NCBI GenBank assembly: GCA_964574635.1
Contig: CAZNOG010000018.1
Coordinates: 1-60,884 of the forward strand
Direction: 5' to 3'
Origin: CAZNOG01 sp964574635
GTDB taxonomy: Bacteria > Bacteroidota > Bacteroidia > Flavobacteriales_D > Cryomorphaceae
Length of the DNA stretch: 60,884 nt
A program made the position numbers and the translations under genes. Below, in pieces: positions 34,643 to 43,176 of this stretch (its first letter is position 1; the number at the start of each line of letters is the position of its first letter). Below the pieces are notes generated by a model. That model worked only from the letters and a program-made list of their open reading frames with translations. It was not told the DNA's origin and searched no databases.

Positions 34643-35922
34643 TCGCCTTTTCACGGAAGTCCACTCACACGCGTTTCCACATTCTCCTTCTCGTCGTTCT
34701 CCTGACGCTCCCTTGCATCCGAGGGAGCGCGGGAGAGCTACACGTGGGCGAAGGGAAACCGTACGCTTCCATCGGCGAGGCCATCGAGGCCGCGAACCCG
34801 GGCGACACCCTGCTCATCCACCCCGGACACTATTACGAAAACGCCCTGAAAATCAATAAGCCGCTAACGATTTTGGGCGTCGACCGCCCAACCATCGACG
34901 GCAGCGGCGAGCAGGAGGAAATTTTCACCGTCAACGCCGACAGCGTGCACATCCGCGGACTTCTGTTGAAAAACATCGGCGTGAGTTACCGTCGCGACCT
35001 CGCCGCCATCCGCGTCAATCGGTCGGGCTACGGAAGCATCGTAGACAACGTGCTGGAAAACACGTTTTTCGGCATTTACCTCGCCTACGGAAAACACTAC
35101 CTCGTGGCCGACAACCGCATCACCGGACATTTTGAAAACGAAGCATCGGCCGGAAACGCCATCCACGTGTGGAAGGGCGACTTCGTCGAAATACGCGGCA
35201 ACCGCATGGAAGGCCACCGCGACGGCATTTATTTCGAATTCGTCGACGACAGCAAAATTTACGACAACCACAGCCTCAACAATATCCGCTACGGACTGCA
35301 CTTCATGTTCTCCAACAGGGACATTTACGAGAACAACACCTTCCAAGACAACGGCGCCGGCGTGGCCGTGATGTTCTCCAAAGTCATCCGCATGAAGCGC
35401 AACCACTTTCTGGAAAATCGGGGAGGTGCGTCGTACGGCCTTTTGCTGAAAGAAATCTCCGACGGGGAAATCACCGAAAACACCTTCGAGAGAAACACCA
35501 TCGGCATCATGTCCGAAGGCGCCAGCCGCATCAAAATCACCAAAAACGTCTTCAACGGAAATGGAAAAGGCATATCCATGCAGGGCAACAGCATCGACAT
35601 GGAAGTGACCGAAAACAATTTCGTCGCCAACACCTTCGAAGTGGTGACCAACACCCGCCACAACGTCAACCTCTACCGAGCCAATTATTGGAGCGCGTAT
35701 TCCGGCTTTGACCTCGACCGCGACGGCCAAGGAGACCTGCCTTACAGACCGGTCAATCTCTTTTCGAGAATCACCAACGAAGTCCCCGCAGCCACCTTCC
35801 TCATTCACAGCTTTTTCGTCAACCTACTCGACGCGGCCGAAAAGCTCTTTCCAGAGCTGATCCCCGCCGATCTGGTCGACGACCAACCCATGATGAAACC
35901 CTACCCCTATGATTACCATTGA
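34606..35922 (+). CDS. nosD: NosD, periplasmic beta-helix maturation protein
   Basis: A 438-aa exported protein: signal-like stretch HILLLVVLLTLPCIRGSAGE, then a right-handed parallel beta-helix (CASH domain) with many N-x-x-x-N-x-x-G-I repeats such as ENTFFGIYLAYG and ENTFERNTIGIM, and the NosD C-terminus with YWSAYSGFDLDRDGQGDLPY. NosD receives copper from NosL and forms the NosDFY complex needed for CuZ assembly. The only available start is a TTG at 34606, inside nosL, so the N-terminal extension is longer than usual. It overlaps nosF by 14 bp. Confidence 0.93.
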   Translation: MEPNRRLKTEQLIAFSRKSTHTRFHILLLVVLLTLPCIRGSAGELHVGEGKPYASIGEAIEAANPGDTLLIHPGHYYENALKINKPLTILGVDRPTIDGSGEQEEIFTVNADSVHIRGLLLKNIGVSYRRDLAAIRVNRSGYGSIVDNVLENTFFGIYLAYGKHYLVADNRITGHFENEASAGNAIHVWKGDFVEIRGNRMEGHRDGIYFEFVDDSKIYDNHSLNNIRYGLHFMFSNRDIYENNTFQDNGAGVAVMFSKVIRMKRNHFLENRGGASYGLLLKEISDGEITENTFERNTIGIMSEGASRIKITKNVFNGNGKGISMQGNSIDMEVTENNFVANTFEVVTNTRHNVNLYRANYWSAYSGFDLDRDGQGDLPYRPVNLFSRITNEVPAATFLIHSFFVNLLDAAEKLFPELIPADLVDDQPMMKPYPYDYH

Positions 35923-36631
35923 CGGGATTTCCAAAACCTTCGGAAAGCAAAAAGTGCTCGACGACATCTCCATCCGGATGAATCCGGGCGAGTGCATCGC
36001 GTTGATCGGCCCCAACGGTTCGGGCAAAACCACGCTGATCAAATCCATCCTGCGCCTGATCATCCCCGATTCCGGCACCATCACCGTGGCCGGTCAAACC
36101 GTGAGCGACCACGTGCAATACCGATCGAAAATCGGCTACATGCCCCAAATGAGCCGCCTACCCGAAAACATGGATGTCAAGCGCCTATTCACCATGATCA
36201 AAAACCTGCGCAAAGACGTGCCGGCCGATGCATACGACCTCGAGATGTACCGGGATTTCCAAATCGATTCCATGGCCAACAAGGCCATGGGGAAACTCTC
36301 CGGCGGCATGAGGCAGAAAGTCAGCGCGGCCTTGGCATTTCTGTTCAACCCCGAAATACTCATCCTCGACGAGCCCACCGCCTCCCTCGATCCCGTTTCC
36401 ACCGAAAGGCTGAAAGACAAAATCGCCGATTGCTCCGCCCGGGGCAAGCTGGTGATCATCACTTCCCACAACCTCAGTGACCTCGACGGATTGGTCAACC
36501 GCGTCATCTACCTCATGGAAGGACGCGTTCACTTCGACCGAGACCTCGAAGCCCTGCGCGCCGAAACCGGTGCCACCCAACTCAACCGAATGATTGTCGA
36601 AATGCTTGAAAATCCCGCCCCCGTATTATGA
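35909..36631 (+). CDS. nosF: NosF, ABC-transporter ATPase of the NosDFY complex
   Basis: A 240-aa ATPase with Walker A GPNGSGKTT (about residues 34-42), signature LSGGMRQK, Walker B ILILDEPTASLD and a switch His in SHNLSDL. It energises the NosY membrane dimer so that NosD can hand copper to NosZ. It starts inside nosD (14-bp overlap) and ends in an ATGA overlap with nosY. Confidence 0.94.
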   Translation: MITIDGISKTFGKQKVLDDISIRMNPGECIALIGPNGSGKTTLIKSILRLIIPDSGTITVAGQTVSDHVQYRSKIGYMPQMSRLPENMDVKRLFTMIKNLRKDVPADAYDLEMYRDFQIDSMANKAMGKLSGGMRQKVSAALAFLFNPEILILDEPTASLDPVSTERLKDKIADCSARGKLVIITSHNLSDLDGLVNRVIYLMEGRVHFDRDLEALRAETGATQLNRMIVEMLENPAPVL

Positions 36632-37395
36632 CGTCCATTTTCAAACACCTTTTGGCCGATCTGCTCAAAAACAGGATCATCATCGGCAGTTTCCTGCTCT
36701 TCGCCCTCACCGGCTGGGGCCTGTTCTTCATCGAGAGCCAACCTCAAAAAGCCCTCCTCGTCCTCATGCAGGTCACCCTCTTGGCCATCCCGCTTATCAC
36801 ACTGGTGTTCAGCAGTATATACTACTACAATTCAGGGGAATTCATCGAACTGCTCCTCTCCCACCCCGTGAAGCGCGGCGCGGTCATTCAGAGCTTCCAC
36901 ATGGCGCTGTCCACGTCGTTTTCCATCGCATACCTCCTCGGCATCGGGCTGCCCATCCTGGTGTTTACGGCATCCGTGCACGGCGCCACGCTTCTACTGG
37001 TCGGATTGCTTCTCATCTGGATTTTCATAGGTATTTCCCTGTTCATCAGCACATTGATACACGATCGCGTACGCGGCATGGGACTCACACTCATCACCTG
37101 GGCCTTCTTCGCATTTCTGTTCGACGGCCTGCTCATCTACCTCATGTACACTTTCGCCGACTTCCCCATCGAGAAGTGGATCCTTTTCCTCACCTTCCTG
37201 AATCCCGTCGACATCGGCCGCATCGCGGTCATCATGCAAACAGAAGCCGCGGCCATGATGGGACTGTCCGGTGCCATTTTCCGCGATTTCTTCGGCACCG
37301 CAAAAGGCGTCATCGTCTCCTTCGGCGTGCTGATGCTCTGGGTGGTGTCCATGTATTTGCTGGCCGTCCGCAATTTCCGTCGCCGCGATCTTTGA
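36628..37395 (+). CDS. nosY: NosY, ABC-transporter permease of the NosDFY complex
   Basis: A 255-aa inner-membrane protein with six helices and the ABC-2 permease pattern; YYYNSGEFIELLLSHPVKRG after helix 2 is typical of NosY. It pairs with NosF. Start by ATGA overlap with nosF. It is the last gene of the nos operon; an intergenic region with a large hairpin follows. Confidence 0.92.
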   Translation: MTSIFKHLLADLLKNRIIIGSFLLFALTGWGLFFIESQPQKALLVLMQVTLLAIPLITLVFSSIYYYNSGEFIELLLSHPVKRGAVIQSFHMALSTSFSIAYLLGIGLPILVFTASVHGATLLLVGLLLIWIFIGISLFISTLIHDRVRGMGLTLITWAFFAFLFDGLLIYLMYTFADFPIEKWILFLTFLNPVDIGRIAVIMQTEAAAMMGLSGAIFRDFFGTAKGVIVSFGVLMLWVVSMYLLAVRNFRRRDL

Positions 37396-37512
37396 CTGAG
37401 GATAGTCGGGGCGCGCCCCGGTTCGGTGCCCGTTCCCGTGATGCTCAAATTCCATCTCACTTCATCCGCCATTACACGTGAAATTCCGGGTCGGTCTTCG
37501 GCCTTAATCCGC

Positions 37513-37596
37513 GGCGTTGGGCGCGGGTGTGCGTACGTCGCGGCAGGGGCTCACAATCGCCCTGCCGCGATCTACGCCCACCATGCCCCCAACGCC
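37513..37596. ncRNA. Possible structured RNA: long nested hairpin
   Basis: Three stacked stems close one 84-nt hairpin: GGCGTTGGG with CCCAACGCC at the ends, GGTGTGCGTA with TACGCCCACC in the middle (one mismatch), and a perfect 10-bp top stem CGCGGCAGGG (37539-37548) with CCCTGCCGCG (37560-37569) around an 11-base loop. It matches no RNA family I know. It could be an independent RNA, part of the rrf2 leader, or a strong terminator without T run. Confidence 0.4.
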
Positions 37597-37794
37597 ACGG
37601 GATACCGGCCTGCGCCCTCGCGCGGGTTGGCTCACGACCCCCACCTCCCGTCCATTCGATGTACACCTCCCGTGTTCCTATATGAAAGTCACAACCGACG
37701 CAAAGAAACTCTTTTCCTCACAGCCGATCAACGCGTTACGGGGAACAAAACAAAAGTTCTGAAAAATAAAGACCGTATTATCCGATACCTTTTC

Positions 37795-37802
37795 TATATT
37801 TG
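37795..37802 (+). promoter_or_regulatory. Putative -7 element TATATTTG for rrf2 and the cbb3 genes
   Basis: Perfect TAnnTTTG, 17 bases before the TTG start at 37819. No TTG at -33, which is common for regulated promoters. Confidence 0.5.
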
Positions 37803-37818
37803 GGCCAAAATTCAGGAC

Positions 37819-38256
37819 TTGTTTTCCAAAGCATGTGAGTACGGCATCCGGGCAGTCATTCTCATTTCCAACAAATCGCTTGGAGATCAGAGAATAAGCA
37901 TGAAGGACATCGCAAAAGAGATCAACTCACCCGAAGCCTTTACCGCCAAAATTCTGCAGCAGCTCGTGCGCGCCGGGGTTTTATCGTCGATAAAAGGACC
38001 TAATGGTGGTTTTTACATCGAGAGGGAGCGCATCGACCAAATCAAGCTTTCGGAAGTCGTGGCCGCCATCGACGGCGACAGCATTTACGTGGGCTGCGGC
38101 CTCGGATTGAGCGAGTGCAGCGAAGACTTTCCCTGCCCCCTTCACTACAAGTTCAAAAAAGTCAGAGACGATTTACGCAACATGCTCGAAGTCACGTCGC
38201 TCTACGAACTGGCCACAGGCTTCGACATGGGTTTGACCTACCTGAAACGCATCTAG
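37819..38256 (+). CDS. Rrf2 family [Fe-S] transcriptional regulator (NsrR/IscR/RsrR-like)
   Basis: A 145-aa DNA-binding protein. It begins LFSKACEYGIRAVIL from a TTG; in the family this is MFSKACEYG. A winged helix follows with IAKEINSPEAFTAKILQQL and the wing SIKGPNGGFYI. The cluster ligands are Cys93, Cys100 and Cys106, with His109 nearby, matching the three-Cys region of IscR and NsrR but with six, not five, residues between the first two. It probably senses NO, oxygen or redox state and controls the flanking nos and cbb3 genes. It lies 4 bp before ccoN. The longer frame from 37426 has no family support before residue 1 given here. Confidence 0.85.
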   Translation: MFSKACEYGIRAVILISNKSLGDQRISMKDIAKEINSPEAFTAKILQQLVRAGVLSSIKGPNGGFYIERERIDQIKLSEVVAAIDGDSIYVGCGLGLSECSEDFPCPLHYKFKKVRDDLRNMLEVTSLYELATGFDMGLTYLKRI

Positions 38257-38260
38257 AACC

Positions 38261-40174
38261 ATGAACCACACACCCCCATGTTCTTCCCGCACCCCGATAA
38301 AGGATAAAATTACCCTTATATCCATTGGAATTCGGCGCGTGGCGTATGCGCTCGCCGCGTTTGCTTTCGCACTGCTGCCGGCGGTATCGCAGGCGCAAAC
38401 CGTGCGGAAAGTCTCTTCCGAAGGGTGGCTCACCAGCCCCGGCGTGGTCGGCACCATGGTGCTCATCGGCATCGTGGTCATGGTCGCGGTGATTCTGGTG
38501 TTTTACCGCGTCGACGCCTTCGTCACCCATCTTCGAAACAAGGAGGAGAAACGCGACCAGCGGGCGTTTGAAAAGAAACTGTACTCCATGAACAAGGGGG
38601 AGATCGACGCCATCCTCGCCGCGCGCAGGCAGGCCCTCGATTTCAAGCTCGAGGGAAACGAGTTGGGGAGCCAACTCAGCGGCTACGACCCCCACGGTCG
38701 CGTGAGCGACGTAAGCCACGACCCCGACAACCCCTTCTTCGAGGAAAAGAAGAAAACCAAACTCAGCCTGGAAACACCCGATCCCCTCAAACGCATCGTC
38801 ATTTGGTACCTCGGCGCCGCCGCGTTCTGGCTCATCCTCGGTACCTCCGTCGGTCAATACCTGGGCATGAAATTCTTTTGGCCCGAGTTGGACTCCGTTT
38901 CCTGGTTGGGCTTCGGCCGCTTGAGACCCGTGCACACCAACGCGGTATTCTGGGGATGGTCGTCACTCGCCATGCTCGGCTTGGCTCATTTCGTCGTGCC
39001 CCGTACCTCCAACACACGGCTGTACAGTTACAAAATCGCGCGCTGGTCTTGGTTGCTGATCAACCTCACCGTGTTGTTGGGATCCGTATCCCTCATGGCC
39101 GGAATCAACAACGGCGGCGGAGAATACCGCGAGTACATCTGGCCGATCATGGTCCTGTTTATGGCCGCATTGGTGCTCACCTTCATCAATTTTTACCGCA
39201 CCATCGCCCGACGAAAAATCAAAGACATCTATATTTCCAACTGGTTCATCATGGCGGCACTCGGGTGGACGATCATCCTGTCGGTCATCGGCTACCTCCC
39301 CTTCTACCAAGACGGCCTCGGAGAAACGGTCATTCAAGGCTACTACATGCACCAAGGTGTGGGCATGTGGTTCATGACCTTCACCTTGGGATTGGTGTAC
39401 TACTACCTGCCGGCCTCCCTCAACAAGCCCATTTATTCTTATTCCCTCGGGGTATTGGCATTTTGGACGCAGATGCTTTTCTACACCATGATCGGAACCC
39501 ACCACTTCATCTTCAGCCCACTGCCGTGGTGGCTGCAAACCATCGCCATCGTATTCAGCATGGGGATGTTCATTCCGGTCATCGCCGGCACCACCAACTT
39601 CTTGATGACGATGCGGGGAAGTTGGAGCAGCATATCGCGGAGTTACGTGCTCCCCTTCTTTTTGGTGGGCACGGTGTTCTATTTCGTCGGGTCGGGACAG
39701 GGAAGTTTCCAAGCCTTCCGATTCACCAATTTCCTCTGGCACTTCACCGATTTCAACGTGGCTCACTCCCATATGACCATGTACGGAATCATCGCATTTT
39801 TTCTGTGGGCCTCGATATACGCCATCCTGCCCAAACTCACCGGAAAAGAACCGCCGCAAATCCTGGTCGGCGCCCATTTCTGGATGGCCTTCGTCGGTTT
39901 GTTCGCCTACATGATATCCATGATGGTGGGCGGCACCCTCAAGGGATTGAGCTGGATCGACAAGGCGCCCTTCATCGAATCCGTCATCCTAATGACGCCC
40001 TATTGGGTGTGGCGCGCCGTGGGAGGCTCCCTGATGCTCTTGTCGCATTTCGTTTTCGCATACAATCTTTTCGTGATGGTGAGGGAGAGAAAACCCGCCA
40101 AAAGCACACGGCCGCTCGGCAAATCACAACCGAAGGTGGAGGTGCACACCTTCAAAACCGCAACTTCAAACTGA
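38261..40174 (+). CDS. ccoN: cbb3-type cytochrome c oxidase subunit I with N-terminal extension
   Basis: A 637-aa membrane protein. Residues 180-610 are the 12-helix catalytic subunit: His225 (RPVHTNAVFWGW), the CuB His364 (YYMHQGVG) with Tyr408 in the place of the cross-linked Tyr, His414-His415 (GTHHF), and His502 and His504 (NVAHSHM) for the hemes. It reduces oxygen to water at low oxygen levels. Residues 1-180 are extra: a signal-like segment ending AVSQAQ, one helix (about 62-82) and a charged linker; ordinary CcoN lacks them. It follows rrf2 by 4 bp and precedes ccoO by 9 bp. The active-site Tyr argues against an NO reductase. Confidence 0.88.
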   Translation: MNHTPPCSSRTPIKDKITLISIGIRRVAYALAAFAFALLPAVSQAQTVRKVSSEGWLTSPGVVGTMVLIGIVVMVAVILVFYRVDAFVTHLRNKEEKRDQRAFEKKLYSMNKGEIDAILAARRQALDFKLEGNELGSQLSGYDPHGRVSDVSHDPDNPFFEEKKKTKLSLETPDPLKRIVIWYLGAAAFWLILGTSVGQYLGMKFFWPELDSVSWLGFGRLRPVHTNAVFWGWSSLAMLGLAHFVVPRTSNTRLYSYKIARWSWLLINLTVLLGSVSLMAGINNGGGEYREYIWPIMVLFMAALVLTFINFYRTIARRKIKDIYISNWFIMAALGWTIILSVIGYLPFYQDGLGETVIQGYYMHQGVGMWFMTFTLGLVYYYLPASLNKPIYSYSLGVLAFWTQMLFYTMIGTHHFIFSPLPWWLQTIAIVFSMGMFIPVIAGTTNFLMTMRGSWSSISRSYVLPFFLVGTVFYFVGSGQGSFQAFRFTNFLWHFTDFNVAHSHMTMYGIIAFFLWASIYAILPKLTGKEPPQILVGAHFWMAFVGLFAYMISMMVGGTLKGLSWIDKAPFIESVILMTPYWVWRAVGGSLMLLSHFVFAYNLFVMVRERKPAKSTRPLGKSQPKVEVHTFKTATSN

Positions 40175-40183
40175 CAAACGATC

Positions 40184-41209
40184 ATGGCACTTTTGAATTT
40201 TCATAGAAATCACAAAGTACTCGTCGTCATGTCTCTGGGTGGGTTCTTGTTCCTGAGCATGTTGGTGGCCATCCTGCCCGCCTACCAAATGCAGGGAACC
40301 CAGCCCATGCCCTCTCAGGAACCGTTGACAGACTTACAGCGCGCCGGTCTCGAAATTTACATCGCCGAGGGCTGCGTAGCCTGCCACACCCAGCAGGTGA
40401 GAAACATCGAAATGGATGACGTTTGGGGTGCAAGACCGGCCATGCCTTCCGACTTTTTCTACAGCAAGAAGAGAATGGACCTGTGGCGTCAGAGCCCTTC
40501 CCTCTTGGGCAGTGAAAGAACCGGACCCGACCTCACCAACGTCGGCACCCGACAGCCGGTAGCCGACTGGCACCTGCTGCACCTGTACAATCCCCGCACG
40601 GTGGTATCGGCGTCCATCATGCCGGGATACCCGTGGCTATTCGAAGAAAAAGCCGAAAGCGAAATCACCGAAGACGACGTGGTCGTTCCCGTGGGAACCG
40701 ATTTTTTCGACAAAGAGGGGAAGAAAGTGGTGGCCGGCGAACGCGCCCTGCAATTGGTGGCCTACCTGCAATCGCTGAAACAGCCTGAAATCCCCGGCGA
40801 GAACGCCAAACCCTTCCTGCCCGCGCGCGAGAAATCGCCCGTGGCAGGTGCCGGCGGTGGCGACGACCTCCCCTCGAGCCTGCCCGACGGCGAAAAGCTG
40901 TACATGGCCCATTGCGCCGCGTGTCACCAACCAACCGGCGAAGGCATCACGGGGGCCTTCCCTCCGCTTAAGGGCAGCCAAATCGTCAACAACGAAGACC
41001 ACACCCTGCTTGTGAAAATCATCCTTCAAGGGTACGATGCCCGCACCGATTACGGCGTTATGCCGCCTTTGGGCGGTCACCTGACCGACGAAGAAATCGC
41101 CGCCATCCTCACCCACGAACGGAGCAGCTGGGGCAACGACGCACCGGCCGTTACCGCCGAGGACGTGAAAACCATCCGGGAAGAAGTCATGAAAAACGCA
41201 TCTTTATGA
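40184..41209 (+). CDS. ccoO: cbb3 oxidase cytochrome c subunit, CcoO fused to a second cytochrome c domain
   Basis: A 341-aa membrane-anchored diheme cytochrome. One N-terminal helix (about 12-32) is followed by a CcoO domain with EGCVACHTQQVRN, GPDLTNVGTR and SIMPGYPWLF. After a Gly/Pro linker (about 215-228) comes a class I cytochrome c domain with HCAACHQPTGEGI and YGVMPPLGG. The second domain may take the place of CcoP, which is not separately encoded here; only two c hemes are then present in the complex, fewer than in the standard three. It overlaps the next gene by 4 bp. Confidence 0.87.
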   Translation: MALLNFHRNHKVLVVMSLGGFLFLSMLVAILPAYQMQGTQPMPSQEPLTDLQRAGLEIYIAEGCVACHTQQVRNIEMDDVWGARPAMPSDFFYSKKRMDLWRQSPSLLGSERTGPDLTNVGTRQPVADWHLLHLYNPRTVVSASIMPGYPWLFEEKAESEITEDDVVVPVGTDFFDKEGKKVVAGERALQLVAYLQSLKQPEIPGENAKPFLPAREKSPVAGAGGGDDLPSSLPDGEKLYMAHCAACHQPTGEGITGAFPPLKGSQIVNNEDHTLLVKIILQGYDARTDYGVMPPLGGHLTDEEIAAILTHERSSWGNDAPAVTAEDVKTIREEVMKNASL

Positions 41210-41484
41210 AAACCGTTCTCAGACAACTCATTTTGTTCGCACTCGCATTTGGATGGGCACTGCCGAGGGCGCTCGCCTGCCAAGTGTGCAAGGCGGAACA
41301 ACCCGCGGGTCTGGAAAACATCACCCACGGACCCGGGCCGTCGGGGTGGATCGATTACTTTATCATGTACTCAGCGTCCGTCATTGTGCTGATCACCTTG
41401 TACCTCAGCATTAAGTACTTGGTAAAACCAAAGGAAGACAGCCCCGACCACGCCAAAAACATCGTCATGGATCAAGGATTTTGA
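41206..41484 (+). CDS. Small cbb3-locus membrane protein with CxxC
   Basis: A 92-aa protein: signal peptide ending ALAC, a CQVCKAEQP motif, then GLENITHGPGPSGWIDYF and one C-terminal helix (about 50-68) with a short cytosolic tail. The CxxC just after the signal could bind copper or heme-related thiols. It overlaps ccoO by ATGA and is followed by the next gene after one base, so it is part of the oxidase operon. It may take the place of CcoQ-like small subunits; function is unknown. Confidence 0.75.
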   Translation: MKTVLRQLILFALAFGWALPRALACQVCKAEQPAGLENITHGPGPSGWIDYFIMYSASVIVLITLYLSIKYLVKPKEDSPDHAKNIVMDQGF

Positions 41485-41485
41485 C

Positions 41486-41908
41486 ATGGAAGACAACCGT
41501 ATCATAAAGGTCTTCTTGGACCAGGAAGAAAAACCCTTTGCGGAATTCAAACCGCCGGTGAAGTTCGTTCTCGACACCACCAAAATACCCGACGGCATGC
41601 ACAGCCTGCGCATCGTGGCGAGGTCGACCCGCGGTGTGGAGGGCGTACGCGTAGTGCCCTTCGAAGTGCGCAACGGACCGGCCATTTCTTTGGTCGGGCT
41701 CAAAGACAACGACGTGATCGACTCCCAACACGCCATCACCATCAACGCGTACGGAAGCGAAACCGACGATCAATTCGTGATTCGAGGCTCGGAAACACCC
41801 AAGGCGATTCCCGCTTGGGTATGGGCCTTGGTCATTTCCTTCGTCGCCTTCGGTATGGCGTACACCATATTGTATTGGACCCCGGAATTTTACAAATCAT
41901 TCTTCTGA
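41486..41908 (+). CDS. cbb3-locus protein with Ig-like domain and C-terminal helix
   Basis: A 140-aa protein with no signal peptide. Residues 5-105 look like a beta sandwich (FLDQEEKPFAEFKPPVKFVLDT, IPDGMHSLRIVARSTRGVEG) and one helix lies at about 117-132, followed by FYKSFF. This arrangement recalls the C-terminal domain of FixG/CcoG, but no ferredoxin part is present. It is tightly packed in the oxidase operon and probably part of the complex or its assembly; that is inferred from position only. Confidence 0.7.
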   Translation: MEDNRIIKVFLDQEEKPFAEFKPPVKFVLDTTKIPDGMHSLRIVARSTRGVEGVRVVPFEVRNGPAISLVGLKDNDVIDSQHAITINAYGSETDDQFVIRGSETPKAIPAWVWALVISFVAFGMAYTILYWTPEFYKSFF

Positions 41909-41939
41909 TATTCAGCGAACCGAAAAAACGACACAAACG

Positions 41940-42383
41940 ATGCAAATTACCGCCAAATACCCCTATGCGATCGCCGCCTTATTTCTCTGGGTCGGTTTCG
42001 TGGGAGCCATCAGCTTCATGGAAGCTTGGTTGAAATTCCGCGCCCCCGGCATCACCTTGCCCTTGGGTCTGGGAATCGGACGCATCGTGTTCGGTGCGCT
42101 GAATAAAGTGGAATGGGTTTTGGCCGTGGTCGTCGTATGCAATTTCCTGTTTACCGGCGGACGCCCAAGCGCGGGAAAAATCGTGTTATTCGCCATCCCC
42201 GTCGTGCTGCTGGCTCTGCAAACTTTCCGGATTTTGCCCCTGCTGGACGCCCGTGCGGAGCTCTACATCGCCGGCGCGGAAGTTCCCCCGTCCAATCTCC
42301 ACTTTTACTACGTGGGCATGGAAACGGTCAAAGTCGTCTGCCTCTTCGCACTCGGCTGGATCCTTTTGAAAATCCCCTCATGA
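41940..42383 (+). CDS. Four-helix membrane protein of unknown function
   Basis: A 147-aa inner-membrane protein with four hydrophobic helices (about 9-28, 47-72, 78-96 and 122-142). LWVGFVGAISFMEAWLKFRAPG in helix 1 and HFYYVGMETVKV before helix 4 look family-like, but I do not recognise a named family. It is 31 bp after the preceding oxidase-locus gene and 67 bp before ric, so it is probably in the same transcript. Confidence 0.7.
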   Translation: MQITAKYPYAIAALFLWVGFVGAISFMEAWLKFRAPGITLPLGLGIGRIVFGALNKVEWVLAVVVVCNFLFTGGRPSAGKIVLFAIPVVLLALQTFRILPLLDARAELYIAGAEVPPSNLHFYYVGMETVKVVCLFALGWILLKIPS

Positions 42384-42450
42384 AAAAATCCCGTCGCAAG
42401 CCGGGAAACTCAACGAAAGAAAAAACAAACCCATAAAAAACCCCAACCAA

Positions 42451-43176
42451 ATGAATACCACAGCCCAAAAAACGATTGGTGACATCGTGGCGGAAGACTA
42501 CCGCGCGGCCACCGTGTTTGAATCCTACGGCATCGATTTTTGCTGCAAAGGAAACCGCACCATCGAGGAAGCCTGCGACCGCAAAAACGTAAACCCCGAA
42601 GAAGTGTACAAGGATTTGGAAACCCTGATGAGCCAAAACACGGGTGAAAAAATCAACTACACCGCGTGGCCGGCCGATTTGCTCGCCGATTACATCGAGA
42701 AGAAACACCACAGATACGTGGAGGAGCGATCCCCTCTGCTCAACCAGTACCTGGACAAACTGTGCAAGGTTCACGGCGACCGCCATCCAGAGCTCTTCGA
42801 AGTGGCCGAACTGTTCCGCCAAACTTCCGGACACTTGGCCCAGCACATGAAAAAGGAAGAATTGGTGCTCTTTCCCTTCATCCGCAAAATGGAAACGGCC
42901 AAGCGCAGCGGCACCCCGTTGGAAACACCACATTTCGGCGAGGTGGACAACCCCATCAACATGATGGAGCACGAGCACGCCGAAGAAGGCGAGCGCCTGC
43001 GACAAATCGCCGAACTCACCGACGGGTATACTCCGCCCTCGGATGCGTGCAACACCTACCGCGTGACTTTCAGCATGCTCGACGAGTTCGAAAAAGACCT
43101 CCACCACCACATCCATCTGGAAAACAACATCCTATTCCCAACCGCGCGCCGCATGGAAAAGGAATTGCGTTCATGA
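42451..43176 (+). CDS. ric: Iron-sulfur cluster repair di-iron protein Ric (ScdA/YtfE)
   Basis: A 241-aa cytosolic protein. The N-terminal ScdA_N domain has the CC motif in YGIDFCCKG (residues 28-36), and the C-terminal hemerythrin-like four-helix bundle has the iron ligands in EKKHHRYVEE, SGHLAQHMKKEE, MEHEHAEEG and HHHIHLENN. Ric repairs Fe-S clusters damaged by NO or peroxide. It lies downstream of the Rrf2 regulator and respiratory genes and overlaps the following hemerythrin gene by ATGA, which suggests shared control during nitrosative stress. Confidence 0.94.
   Translation: MNTTAQKTIGDIVAEDYRAATVFESYGIDFCCKGNRTIEEACDRKNVNPEEVYKDLETLMSQNTGEKINYTAWPADLLADYIEKKHHRYVEERSPLLNQYLDKLCKVHGDRHPELFEVAELFRQTSGHLAQHMKKEELVLFPFIRKMETAKRSGTPLETPHFGEVDNPINMMEHEHAEEGERLRQIAELTDGYTPPSDACNTYRVTFSMLDEFEKDLHHHIHLENNILFPTARRMEKELRS

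Larger units (their letters stand above)
37396..37818. other. 423-bp intergenic region between nosY and the Rrf2 gene
   Basis: No gene is supported. Shortly after nosY is the palindrome GGGGCGCGCCCC (about 37409-37420), a possible weak terminator. An 84-nt hairpin follows at 37513-37596 and a perfect -7 element at 37795. A short repeat GTAT-N6-ATAC (in CCGTATTATCCGATACC, about 37774-37790) just upstream of that element could be an operator for the Rrf2 protein itself. Confidence 0.5.

Noticed and set aside
37426..37818. N-terminal 131 codons of the long frame ending in the Rrf2 gene
   Set aside because: The residues match no domain, cross the hairpin and the -7 element, and Rrf2 proteins begin at the LFSKACEYG position.
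38803..40206. 467-codon ORF in another frame of ccoN
   Set aside because: Arg/His-rich shadow; the ccoN frame has all heme and copper ligands.
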